Of a stretch of DNA of 41,638 nt, positions 15,848 to 23,282 are shown one piece after another. Made by a program: the position numbers and the translations under genes. Under the pieces are notes generated by a model, which saw nothing but the letters and a program-made list of their open reading frames with translations, searched no databases and was not told the origin of the DNA. Each line of letters opens with the position of its first letter. Position 1 is the stretch's first letter. The stretch is from Herminiimonas sp. Its GTDB lineage: Bacteria > Pseudomonadota > Gammaproteobacteria > Burkholderiales > Burkholderiaceae. The DNA is taken from positions 1-41,638 of the forward strand of contig JACMQD010000193.1 in assembly GCA_014377155.1 (NCBI GenBank), in the 5' to 3' direction.

Positions 15848-16303
15848 TTAATAAATCCACGGAATAAGCTTCTTTACGTAAACTTGATACGCACCGTAAG
15901 TCGCATAACGTTCGTCAAGCCATCGCTCTTCTTTTCTGGATTTCAGGTCGAAGAACACAAATATCAGGCCGCACCATGCAAGCCTGACCGCGCTTTCTGA
16001 AATCAGAGCAATCGCCAATGCGCCTACAATGAGAGCGAAATAAATTGGATGCCGAACGAGACTGTAGACGCCGGTCGTGACCAGCTTGCTGTCCGGCGTG
16101 GGTTTTGGAAAAGGCGTTAGCGAATGGCCGAGCTGAATGATACTCAGCGACAGAAGGACGGCGGAGACTATCAACAAAATCACCCCAGCCCATGGAACCA
16201 GGGGGCGTGAATGCCATTGAAACGGAAACAGCATCGGCGCGCCAACATAGCCTGCGAGAAGCAGAATTTGTAGAACGACCCATCCTTCGCCACGCTTGCC
16301 CAT
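15848..16303 (-). CDS. Isoprenylcysteine methyltransferase-like membrane protein
   Basis: A 151-residue protein with about four membrane segments and the ICMT/PEMT signature near the C terminus: GVYSLVRHPIYFALI followed by KSRKEERWLDERYATYGAYQVYV. In this family the His-Pro and Glu-Glu elements contribute to S-adenosylmethionine binding. Bacteria lack prenylated proteins of the eukaryotic type, and the substrate of these homologues is generally unknown; methylation of thiols or sulfide is conceivable given the neighbourhood, but that is speculation. It lies between ccsB and the persulfide dioxygenase-like gene on the same strand, 42 bases after the latter. Confidence 0.75.
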   Translation of the reverse strand: MGKRGEGWVVLQILLLAGYVGAPMLFPFQWHSRPLVPWAGVILLIVSAVLLSLSIIQLGHSLTPFPKPTPDSKLVTTGVYSLVRHPIYFALIVGALAIALISESAVRLAWCGLIFVFFDLKSRKEERWLDERYATYGAYQVYVKKLIPWIY

Positions 16304-16345
16304 GCTGGAGTTCGTGATTCCTAATATTCGGATTGAACGATCCGC

Positions 16346-17206
16346 TCAGAAAGTATTTACCGGAATTTTCAAGTAGCGAACGCCATTTGCCTCGGGCTCT
16401 GGCAGCTCACCTGCACGAATATTGACCTGGATCGCGGGAAGAATCAGAGTCGGCATGTCGAGCGTCGCGTCGCGCGCCGTGCGCATCGCAACAAACTCGT
16501 CTTCGGAGATACCATCATGGACGTGCACGTTGTGCAGGCGATGTCCGCTCACCGTCGCAACCCACTGCGCGACACGTTCCGGCGGCGGGTAGTCATGGCA
16601 CACATAGATCTTCGTGTCGCCAGGAAGCGCCAGAAGTTTTCTGACTGAGCGATACAGTGTTGGCGCACTGCCTCCTGGAAAATCACAGCGGGCCGAGCCG
16701 ATGTCGGGCATGAACAGCGTGTCACCGACAAATACCATGTCTTCGACTTGATAAGCCATGTCCGCCGGCGTATGTCCGGGAACATGGAGTGCGGTGACCT
16801 CCAGCTGGCCAATATGAAATATCTCATTGTCGGCAAACAAGTGGTGGAACTGGGAGCCGTCGAGCTTGAAGCTTGCTTCCAGATTGTAGATCGGCTTGAA
16901 GACGCCCTGGACAGTGCGAATGCTCTCGCCAATGGCAATCTTGCCGCCTAGTTTTGCATGAAGATACGGCGCGGCTGACAGGTGATCTGCATGCGCATGT
17001 GTTTCAAGAAGCCATTCCACTTTCAAGCGATGGGTTTCAACAAACGCAACGATCTTGTCGGCGCCGGTTGTGCTGGTATGGCCGGACTTGCTGTCGTAAT
17101 CCAGCACCGAATCGATCACGGCACATGCCGTGCCGTCTTGTTCATAGACGACATAGGTCACGGTGCCCGTAACGGCATCATGAAAAGCTTGTACTTGAGC
17201 AACCAT
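16346..17206 (-). CDS. MBL-fold persulfide dioxygenase-like protein (Blh/type III)
   Basis: A 286-residue metallo-beta-lactamase-fold protein. Metal ligands: THAHADH (about residues 69-75), HVPGHTPADM, VGDTLF and VCHDYPP. The SARCDFPGG segment replaces the GRTDFQ of the ETHE1 type. This architecture, with a C-terminal stretch ending VRYLKIPVNTF, is that of the dioxygenases encoded beside BigR-like regulators. It should oxidise glutathione persulfide to sulfite in the cytosol. The gene is divergent from the interrupted arsR at 17300, the usual bigR-blh arrangement, with a 93-base intergenic region that would hold the shared operator. Confidence 0.85.
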   Translation of the reverse strand: MVAQVQAFHDAVTGTVTYVVYEQDGTACAVIDSVLDYDSKSGHTSTTGADKIVAFVETHRLKVEWLLETHAHADHLSAAPYLHAKLGGKIAIGESIRTVQGVFKPIYNLEASFKLDGSQFHHLFADNEIFHIGQLEVTALHVPGHTPADMAYQVEDMVFVGDTLFMPDIGSARCDFPGGSAPTLYRSVRKLLALPGDTKIYVCHDYPPPERVAQWVATVSGHRLHNVHVHDGISEDEFVAMRTARDATLDMPTLILPAIQVNIRAGELPEPEANGVRYLKIPVNTF

Positions 17207-17299
17207 AAAAATCTCGCGTTGTCGATTAAGGAAAGATTATTCTATTTATACACGAAGTGTGTGGCAATATAACGTAAGTCTTCACTTTTATCGCTGGCC
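17207..17299. promoter_or_regulatory. Divergent control region of blh-like gene and arsR
   Basis: The 93 bases between the two divergent starts are AT-rich, with ACAC-GAA-GTGT (17250-17260) as a short inverted repeat flanked by TTTATA and AATATAA. Its position is right for an ArsR operator controlling both sides. It does not resemble the repeat at 11467 closely. I cannot fix -35/-10 boxes with confidence. Confidence 0.3.
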
Positions 17300-17641
17300 A
17301 TGCCGACGCGCCTGACGCCATTTGCCATCTGGATGTTACGGGAGTACGCCGCGAAAGCTTGTGGCTTACTTAAAGCAATGGCGAAGGAAGACCGGCTGTA
17401 GATTCTCTGCCAGTTGTCGGAAGGAGAGCATAACGTCGGCCAGTTGCTTTCCCTCGTCGGTATTCAGCAGCCAATGCTTTCGCAGCACCAAGGCATCTTG
17501 CGCGAGGAAGGGTCGGTCACCACGCGGCGTGACGGAAAGTTTATTTACTATTCCTTGCGCAGCAATGAAGTGGTTCAGGTGATGCATACCTTGTCCAGTC
17601 TGTACTGCGGGAAAGTGAATAAAATGCTGTCGGATAAATAG
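17300..17641 (+). pseudogene. ArsR-family (BigR-like) repressor with in-frame amber codon
   Basis: The frame from ATG 17300 encodes AKACGLLKAMAKEDRL, then TAG at 17399-17401, then ILCQLSEGEHNVGQL, the DNA-recognition segment IQQPMLSQHQGILREEGSV, the wing TTRRDGKFIYYSL and a C-terminal LYCG. Both sensor cysteines of the BigR/SqrR type are retained (LCQL and LYCG), and the reading on both sides of the stop is that of one normal protein of 113 codons. The stop sits in a DRLLLLC-type stretch where Leu is usual, so TTG to TAG is the simplest explanation. Restart at TTG 17414 would drop the first helices and the first sensor Cys. Loss of the repressor would derepress the divergent persulfide dioxygenase-like gene and the downstream SQR. 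Confidence 0.75.
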
Positions 17642-17720
17642 GGTGGTTGCGCACTCGGCTCATCCTCCAGCGCAAGTAAAGTTGCAAATCATGCCCAAAA
17701 AAAATGGCGAGGAGACAACA

Positions 17721-19325
17721 ATGCAGGCAATCACCGAGGTTGACATTAACTTTTCCACCTGCGGGCAAATCAGTTCCAGCGATGTTTCCGACATTGCCGC
17801 AATGGGTTTTCGCTCGATTATCTGTAATCGGCCAGACGAAGAAAGCCCTGATCAACCCCGGTTTACCGATATTGAAAATGCTGCACGGCTCCAGGGACTT
17901 CAGGTCGCTTATTTGCCTGTTGTCACCGGACGAATCGAGCCGGCTGATGTCGCTGCATTCGCAAACTTGCTTAGTACGCTTCCGGCACCCATCATCGGTT
18001 TTTGTCGTAGCGGCAAGCGTTCAACTAGCCTTTACACCGCTGCCCAGGCAATGAAGAGCCCTGACGTCACGCGACCGTCCCTGATCGCATCAGGGGCTAC
18101 GCCAGATCTTTCGTCCGTCGGCATACTAATCGTTGGCGGCGGGCCTGCCGGTATTGGGCTGGCATCGAGCTTGTTACAGCGTCAACCGGGCCTGGAAATC
18201 TGTATCGTCGAGCCAGCCGACCAGCATTATTATCAGCCGGCATGGACCCTGGTCGGCGTCGGCGAATTCGATATCAACAAGACAGTGCGCCCAATGGCCG
18301 AAGTGATGCCGAAAGGCGTTCGATGGATCAAGTCCTCCGTGCAGTCATTCGCGCCGGAGGACCACTCGGTGATCCTTTCTGATGGCAAAACCGTGAAATA
18401 CCGCCAGCTGGTGGTCGCCCCCGGATTGAAACTGAAATGGGACGGTATCGAAGGGCTGGTCGCGACCCTGGGCAAGAACGGCGTGACGTCCAACTACCGT
18501 TTTGATCTGGCCCCTTATACGTGGTCGCTGGTCAAGAACCTGAAAAGGGGCGTGGCGATTTTTACGCAGCCTGGCATGCCGATCAAGTGCGCGGGCGCCC
18601 CGCAAAAGGCAATGTATCTCTCGTGTTCATATTGGGAAAAGCAGGGCGTGCTGGACAAGATCAACGTGGAATTCGACAACGCCGGCGGGGTCCTCTTCGG
18701 CGTGGCGACCTTCGTGCCGCCGCTGATGGAATATGTAAAGCGGTACCGGGCAAAGCTTGAGTTCAACTCGAACCTGGTAGCGGTCGATGGGCCCGGAATG
18801 AAAGCCTGGTTTTCAGTCAAGAACGCTGCAGGAGAAGTGTCGCGGGTCGAAAAACCCTTCGATTTCCTCCACGTCGTGCCACCGCAAGTAGCGCACGATT
18901 TTGTCAAGCAAAGTCCGCTGGCAGACGCAGACGGCTGGGTGGATGTCGACCAGAAGACGCTGCAGCACACACGCTTTCCGAATGTGTTCAGTCTTGGGGA
19001 TGCCTGTTCCGCGCCGAACGCGAAGACAGCGGCGGCCGTGCGCAAGCAGATTGTTGTCGTCGCCGAGAACTTGCTGGCGTTGCGTGCAGGGGCGAGTCTG
19101 CCAACCGCCTACGACGGCTATGGCTCCTGCCCCCTGACGGTCGAAATCGGCAAGATTATCCTGGCCGAATTTGGCTACGGCGGAAAACTCCTGCCCACGT
19201 TTCCTATCGATCCGACGGTGGCGCGCCGATCCGCCTGGATTTTGAAGAAGAATATGCTGCCCGCGATCTATTGGAGCGCAATGCTCAAGGGACGGGAATG
19301 GCTGGCCCGGCCCGGCAAATCCTGA
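17721..19325 (+). CDS. DUF442-sulfide:quinone oxidoreductase fusion
   Basis: A 534-residue fusion. Residues 1 to about 120 are a DUF442 domain with loop CRSGKR (Cys95-Arg100). From about 133 a flavoprotein follows: GILIVGGGPAGIG is the FAD-binding site, ADQHYYQPAWTLVG is typical of SQR, KCAGAPQKAMYLS and GDACSAPNAKTAAAV hold the two redox cysteines aligned with those of human SQOR. The enzyme oxidises sulfide at the membrane, passes electrons to quinone, and can hand the sulfane sulfur to an acceptor; the fused domain may take it over. ATG 17721 has AGGAGA about 6 bases ahead; the frame is open further upstream without support. It follows the broken arsR by 80 bases and precedes a TauE/SafE gene. 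Confidence 0.9.
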   Translation: MQAITEVDINFSTCGQISSSDVSDIAAMGFRSIICNRPDEESPDQPRFTDIENAARLQGLQVAYLPVVTGRIEPADVAAFANLLSTLPAPIIGFCRSGKRSTSLYTAAQAMKSPDVTRPSLIASGATPDLSSVGILIVGGGPAGIGLASSLLQRQPGLEICIVEPADQHYYQPAWTLVGVGEFDINKTVRPMAEVMPKGVRWIKSSVQSFAPEDHSVILSDGKTVKYRQLVVAPGLKLKWDGIEGLVATLGKNGVTSNYRFDLAPYTWSLVKNLKRGVAIFTQPGMPIKCAGAPQKAMYLSCSYWEKQGVLDKINVEFDNAGGVLFGVATFVPPLMEYVKRYRAKLEFNSNLVAVDGPGMKAWFSVKNAAGEVSRVEKPFDFLHVVPPQVAHDFVKQSPLADADGWVDVDQKTLQHTRFPNVFSLGDACSAPNAKTAAAVRKQIVVVAENLLALRAGASLPTAYDGYGSCPLTVEIGKIILAEFGYGGKLLPTFPIDPTVARRSAWILKKNMLPAIYWSAMLKGREWLARPGKS

Positions 19326-19341
19326 AGCCGGGTCAAAACGA

Positions 19342-20145
19342 ATGGGTCTCAGCATTTTCCTTGGCACGCTGGTCGGCGTCATTGCAGCACTTACGGGGGC
19401 GGGAGGTGGAATTCTGGCCGTCCCGTTGTTGGTATTCGGATTGCACCTGACACTGGCCCAGGCCGGACCGATCGGTCTCATGGCCACGGGCGTATCGGCG
19501 GCGCTCGGTGCGCTTTTAGCGCATCAGGTCGGCCTGGTGCGTTACAAGGCGGCGACATTGATGGCCGCAACTGGCATGGCCCTTACCCCAGTCGGACTGT
19601 GGGCCGCCACGCGTGTTCCTACCGTACCGCTGACAATCCTCTTTGCTGCCGTTTTGATTTACGTTGCATACAGGACTTACATCAGGGCGGCGAGGGAGGC
19701 AGTATCGGGCAGCGTGCCGGATGACGATGCATTCACGCCTTGCAAGCTCGACGACTCGATCGGTCGGCTGATCTGGACGGTGCCTTGCGCGCGCGTACTG
19801 GCCGGATGGGGAATGATGGTGGGATTCCTCTCGGGACTGCTTGGAGTCGGGGGCGGGTTCGTCATCGTGCCGACCCTGCGGCGCTACACGAATCTGGACA
19901 TGCGCTCGATCGTGCCGACGTCGCTGGCGGTGATCGCATTGGTTTCCGTTGCGGGCGTTGCCATTAGTGCGTTCTCCGGCAGCCTGATCTGGACAATCGC
20001 ACTGCCGTTTTCGGCAGGCGCGTTGCTGGGTATGGTCGCTGGAAGAGTCGTCAGCGACCGGTTGTCGGGCGCTGCACTTCAGAAAGGCTTTGCGGCGCTC
20101 TGCCTGATCGTTGCCGTTGGACTCGTCGTGCGGTCAGTATCCTAG
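19342..20145 (+). CDS. TauE/SafE-family sulfur anion permease
   Basis: A 267-residue membrane protein with about eight hydrophobic segments in two repeats, each opening with the family's glycine-rich helix: GTLVGVIAALTGAGGGILAVPLL and GFLSGLLGVGGGFVIVPTL. TauE/SafE proteins export sulfite, sulfoacetate and related anions or import sulfur compounds. It lies 16 bases after the SQR fusion, so the two are likely cotranscribed. The natural reading is export of sulfite made by the persulfide dioxygenases, or movement of thiosulfate; substrate is inferred from context. Confidence 0.88.
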   Translation: MGLSIFLGTLVGVIAALTGAGGGILAVPLLVFGLHLTLAQAGPIGLMATGVSAALGALLAHQVGLVRYKAATLMAATGMALTPVGLWAATRVPTVPLTILFAAVLIYVAYRTYIRAAREAVSGSVPDDDAFTPCKLDDSIGRLIWTVPCARVLAGWGMMVGFLSGLLGVGGGFVIVPTLRRYTNLDMRSIVPTSLAVIALVSVAGVAISAFSGSLIWTIALPFSAGALLGMVAGRVVSDRLSGAALQKGFAALCLIVAVGLVVRSVS

Positions 20146-20282
20146 CCGCAACGCGGGTCGGATATTGATCGATCTTGCCTGATCGGTTCCCACCTATACC
20201 AGTTGCGTCGCACCATCGATTTCTTAGTCATGCAGAAATTGCTCGGCCTATACTTGAACGACATAATAATGAGAAAGAAACT

Positions 20283-20735
20283 ATGGGACATTCGTTTATC
20301 TTGACAACGCTAGCCGTATTCATTGCCTCACTTCCCGCTGCCGGCATGGTGCATGCTGAAAGCCCGTCGGCCGTAGTGAAGGCAGCGTCACCCAAGCACA
20401 AGGTGGTTTTCCAGGTTAGCGACAACGACCCAAAAAAGTGGGAGCTCACGATGAGCAACATCCGCAATATCCAGGCGGATCTTGGCAAGGAAAACATCGC
20501 CGTCGAAGTGGTTGCCTATGGCCCGGGCCTAGCGATGCTGCAACTCGAATCGCCCGCTTCCAACCGCGTTGCCGAAGCATTGCGCGCCGGTGTGAAAGTT
20601 GTGGCATGTGAAAACACCATGCATGGACAGAAGCTCACCAAGGATGACATGCTCGGTGGAATCGATTACGTGCCCGCAGGCGTCTCGGAGATCATGTTGC
20701 TGCAGGAAGCGGGTTACGCTTATGTACGGCCGTAA
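20283..20735 (+). CDS. Periplasmic DsrE-like protein 1
   Basis: A 150-residue protein with a signal peptide (ILTTLAVFIASLPAAGMVHAE) and a DsrE/DsrF-like domain. KVVFQVSDNDPKKWELTMSN is the first strand and helix, VEVVAYGPGLAML the second, and VVACENTM holds the single Cys109 at the place where DsrE proteins bind sulfur. SDND.KKW is characteristic of exported DsrE paralogues near sox genes. The start at 20283 follows a GAGAAAG sequence. It shares about half of its residues by eye with the protein at 22169 (ACENTM, GPG, AGYAY.RP). Sulfane-sulfur carriage in the periplasm is plausible. The next gene starts inside its 3' end. Confidence 0.85.
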   Translation: MGHSFILTTLAVFIASLPAAGMVHAESPSAVVKAASPKHKVVFQVSDNDPKKWELTMSNIRNIQADLGKENIAVEVVAYGPGLAMLQLESPASNRVAEALRAGVKVVACENTMHGQKLTKDDMLGGIDYVPAGVSEIMLLQEAGYAYVRP

Positions 20736-21759
20736 TCTTCAAGCGGATCGCAGGAGCCGGCATAGGCGGCAGCCGTTGTCCTTGGAGCAGGCGGGGCGGC
20801 TGGTTACCCGCGGCTGGCTCGTCGTGCTGCTATTCCTGAGCGGCGTGGGGAATGCCGCCGAGGGCGACAAGGTGCTAATGGCAATATCCGTCTCGCCCCA
20901 CGTCTATTATTTTCAAGGCGACGCCGGGATGGCGTCGAGTTCGAACCAGGGCTTCATGTCAAACGCTGGCTTTGTCGTCACCGATGATGGCGTCGTGGTC
21001 TTTGACAGCCTTGGTAGCCCGGTCCTTGGCGCCGCGATGATTACAGCGATTCGCAAGATCACTTCGGTCCCGATCAAGCGGGTGATCGTCAGTCACTACC
21101 ATGCGGATCACATTTATGGTCTGCAGGCCTTCAAGGCGATCGGTGCGGAGATATGGGCGCATCAAAATGGCCGGGCTTACCTGGCCTCGGATGTTGCCGT
21201 GGCGCGCCTGGCCGAGCGGCGGGTGAGCCTGTTCCCCTGGGTCGACGACAAGACCCGTGTGCTCGCAGCGGACAAATGGCTCGATTTCACGGGCCACAAG
21301 GTTATCCCGTTCACGATGGGAGGCATTCATTTTCATCTGATTGATGTCAGCGGTGCCCATTCCAACGAAGACATCATGTTGTTCGTCGAAAACGACGCGG
21401 TCCTGTTTGCCGGCGACCTTTATTTTACGGGACGCATTCCGTTCGTTGGTAACGCCGACAGCCGCGTATGGCTGACCGCTTTAGACCACATGCTGGAAGT
21501 AAAACCGAAAATCGTCATACCCGGCCACGGCGCAAAGTCGACTGATCCCGCCGCTGACCTGCGCCTGACCAAAGACTATCTGACCTATCTGCGCAAGGTG
21601 ATGGGCGCGGCGGTCAATGACATGACCGGTTTTGAAGAGGCCTACGCGAAGACCGATTGGAGCAAATTTGCAGCTTACCCGGCCTTTGCCCAGGCAAATA
21701 GGTTGAATTCCTATGGAACGTACATCCTGATGGAACAGGAAAGCCTGGAGAAGAAATGA
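20722..21759 (+). CDS. SoxH-like MBL-fold metallohydrolase
   Basis: A 345-residue exported metallo-beta-lactamase-fold protein. It has a long N-terminal region with a hydrophobic signal (GWLVVLLFLSGVGNAAE), then HYHADH (125-130), a SGAHSNEDIMLFV segment with His, LFAGDLYF and VIPGHGAKS. This ligand set is that of the SoxH/quinoprotein relay zinc metallohydrolase group; SoxH accompanies sox genes but is dispensable for thiosulfate oxidation in Paracoccus and its reaction is not known. The ATG at 20722 overlaps the preceding dsrE-like gene by 14 bases. The stop overlaps the start of the cytochrome gene at 21756. Confidence 0.82.
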   Translation: MYGRNLQADRRSRHRRQPLSLEQAGRLVTRGWLVVLLFLSGVGNAAEGDKVLMAISVSPHVYYFQGDAGMASSSNQGFMSNAGFVVTDDGVVVFDSLGSPVLGAAMITAIRKITSVPIKRVIVSHYHADHIYGLQAFKAIGAEIWAHQNGRAYLASDVAVARLAERRVSLFPWVDDKTRVLAADKWLDFTGHKVIPFTMGGIHFHLIDVSGAHSNEDIMLFVENDAVLFAGDLYFTGRIPFVGNADSRVWLTALDHMLEVKPKIVIPGHGAKSTDPAADLRLTKDYLTYLRKVMGAAVNDMTGFEEAYAKTDWSKFAAYPAFAQANRLNSYGTYILMEQESLEKK

Positions 21760-22106
21760 CCTATCACACCGCATCAAGGGTAATTGCAACGGCTCTGTCA
21801 TGCCTTGCTTTATTGGCGATATCTTCTGGAGCCGATGCGCAGGACGCCGATAAAGTCTTCGCAGGCGCGGATCGCAAGGTCGGCATGGTGCTCCACGAGG
21901 AAAAAAATTGCGCAGCCTGCCATGCACAGCGTCTGGGTGGGGATGGCTCGAGTATCTATACCCGGATCGACCGGAAGGTCAAGACGCCCGCGAAATTACT
22001 GGCGCAGGTAGCGCTGTGTAACGCGCAATTAAGCAGCGCCATGTTTCCGGACGATGAGCGTGACGTCGCCGCATTCCTGAATCATGACTATTACCATTTT
22101 AAGTAA
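21756..22106 (+). CDS. Small monoheme cytochrome c
   Basis: A 116-residue exported protein with one heme site, CAACH, after a signal peptide (ALSCLALLAISSGADAQ). The following QRLGGDGSSIYTRIDRKVKTP and a FLNHDYYHFK C terminus do not match a named cytochrome family that I can recognise. Candidate distal ligands are Met in SAMFPDDE or a His near the C terminus. It starts four bases inside the end of the SoxH-like gene and is probably coexpressed. Small cytochromes like this often pair with SoxH-like hydrolases and could shuttle electrons to the oxidase. Confidence 0.8.
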   Translation: MTYHTASRVIATALSCLALLAISSGADAQDADKVFAGADRKVGMVLHEEKNCAACHAQRLGGDGSSIYTRIDRKVKTPAKLLAQVALCNAQLSSAMFPDDERDVAAFLNHDYYHFK

Positions 22107-22168
22107 ACCCCCCTATTGGTCAGGCTTACCAGTCGTAGTTTATCAATGTTCGTTACCAGGAGTTCTAC

Positions 22169-22606
22169 ATGTCGAAATTATCTACGCTGTTGCTTGCCGC
22201 AACGCTCGCCTGCATACCGTATCACGCCGCGACTGCACAGTCCCGTGCAACAGAGCACGGCGCCAAGACCACGGTCGTATTGCAAGTCAGCGACGACGAT
22301 CCGAAAAAATGGGGCCTTGCCTTGAACAATGCGAAAAATATCCAGAAGGATCTGGGCGAGAAAAACGTCGAGATCGAGATCGTTGCGTTTGGCCCCGGAA
22401 TCGGCATGTTCAAAGGCGACGCCGAAATTGCAGCGCGCGTACGTGAAGCAAAAGCTGACGGCATTGCTCTGGCAGCCTGCGAAAATACCATGGCAGCGCA
22501 AAAGCTGAAGAAGGAAGACATGAACGCAGCGGTCGGCTATGTTCCTTCCGGCGTGGTCGAAATCATCAAGAAAGAAAAAGCCGGCTACGCTTATTTGCGT
22601 CCCTAA
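22169..22606 (+). CDS. Periplasmic DsrE-like protein 2
   Basis: A 145-residue paralogue of the protein at 20283, also with a signal peptide (LLLAATLACIPYHAATAQ). VVLQVSDDDPKKWGLALNN, IVAFGPGIGMF and LAACENTM (Cys104) align with the first copy without gaps over most of the length, and both end in AGYAY(L/V)RP. The pair flanks the SoxH-like gene and the cytochrome, so duplication followed by insertion, or the reverse, is likely. The predicted role is binding of sulfane sulfur on Cys104 in the periplasm. A CAGGAG ribosome-binding site (22157-22162) lies about six bases ahead of the start. Confidence 0.85.
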   Translation: MSKLSTLLLAATLACIPYHAATAQSRATEHGAKTTVVLQVSDDDPKKWGLALNNAKNIQKDLGEKNVEIEIVAFGPGIGMFKGDAEIAARVREAKADGIALAACENTMAAQKLKKEDMNAAVGYVPSGVVEIIKKEKAGYAYLRP

Positions 22607-22820
22607 AAAAGTTGCTATGTCGTCGCGCCGCATTGCGGTATCCCATCGACAGTGCGTAGAAGCCGTCGAGCCGATACTTCGTTGCGGAGCGAGACTTCGT
22701 TAAACATGTGCTAACGCACAATTGACGGGTGCGCTGGGAAGTGCCCCGGACAGAATGGATCACCACCGTTCGTGATGCAGTGCGCAATCGAAATAGCTTG
22801 AATTAAACGTGCAAATTTGG

Positions 22821-22844
22821 TTATATGCTTACATTCGCATATAA
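22821..22844. promoter_or_regulatory. Perfect inverted repeat upstream of soxR
   Basis: TTATATGC (22821-22828) and GCATATAA (22837-22844) are exact complements separated by eight bases, 15 bases ahead of the regulator's ATG. This is the size and symmetry expected of an ArsR/SoxR dimer site and would overlap the promoter, consistent with autorepression. One arm recurs at 3899-3906. The remainder of the interval 22607-22820 shows nothing I can identify. Confidence 0.6.
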
Positions 22845-22858
22845 AGGATATCAACCCA

Positions 22859-23221
22859 ATGCCAAGCGCTGACAAAGCGGAGCTGCAAAATCTTTTCGAA
22901 ATGGTATCGCGTTACTTTTCGATCCTATCCGACCCGACCCGACTAAGCATTTTGCATGCGCTTTGTGATGGCGAACGTTCGGTCGGCGAGATCGTGGCCA
23001 TTACGGAATCGACTCAGACGAACATCTCCCGGCATTTGAAGTTGATGTATGACGCCAATCTTTTACTAAGGCGTAAAGAAGGAACGTTGGTTTTTTACAA
23101 AGTTAGCAACGAAAGTACGGTGGACTTGTGCCGTGGTGTCTGTACGCAAATGGCGATCGAAATGGGAAGTCAAAAAAAAATTAATCCGAAGCTTGCCAAA
23201 AAATTTACGCTGCAGCCGTGA
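22859..23221 (+). CDS. soxR: ArsR-family regulator of the sox genes (SoxR-like)
   Basis: A 120-residue winged-helix protein. LSDPTRLSILHAL is the ArsR-family entry, SVGEIVAITESTQTNISRHLKLMYDANLL contains the recognition helix, and RRKEGTLVFYKV is the wing. SoxR proteins of this type repress sox operons until thiosulfate or a sulfur intermediate is present. Cysteines at LHALC and DLCRGVC near the C terminus are candidates for sensing. The ATG at 22859 follows AAAGGAT. It is 61 bases ahead of soxC and reads in the same direction, so it may be both autoregulated and linked to the sox genes. The symbol means the sulfur-oxidation regulator, not the superoxide sensor of the same name. Confidence 0.8.
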   Translation: MPSADKAELQNLFEMVSRYFSILSDPTRLSILHALCDGERSVGEIVAITESTQTNISRHLKLMYDANLLLRRKEGTLVFYKVSNESTVDLCRGVCTQMAIEMGSQKKINPKLAKKFTLQP

Positions 23222-23282
23222 TCGTCACAGTATTTACTTCAAGGCTCGCACTATATCTTGGTGACTCGCAAGGAACGACAAC

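Noticed and set aside
17399..17401. Pyrrolysine at the TAG in the ArsR gene
   Set aside because: No pyl genes are seen and the site is a buried Leu position of the family; single-base TTG to TAG is enough.
22607..22820. Possible gene or RNA between dsrE-like 2 and soxR
   Set aside because: No frame with protein character, no promoter-terminator pair; only the palindrome at 22821 stands out.
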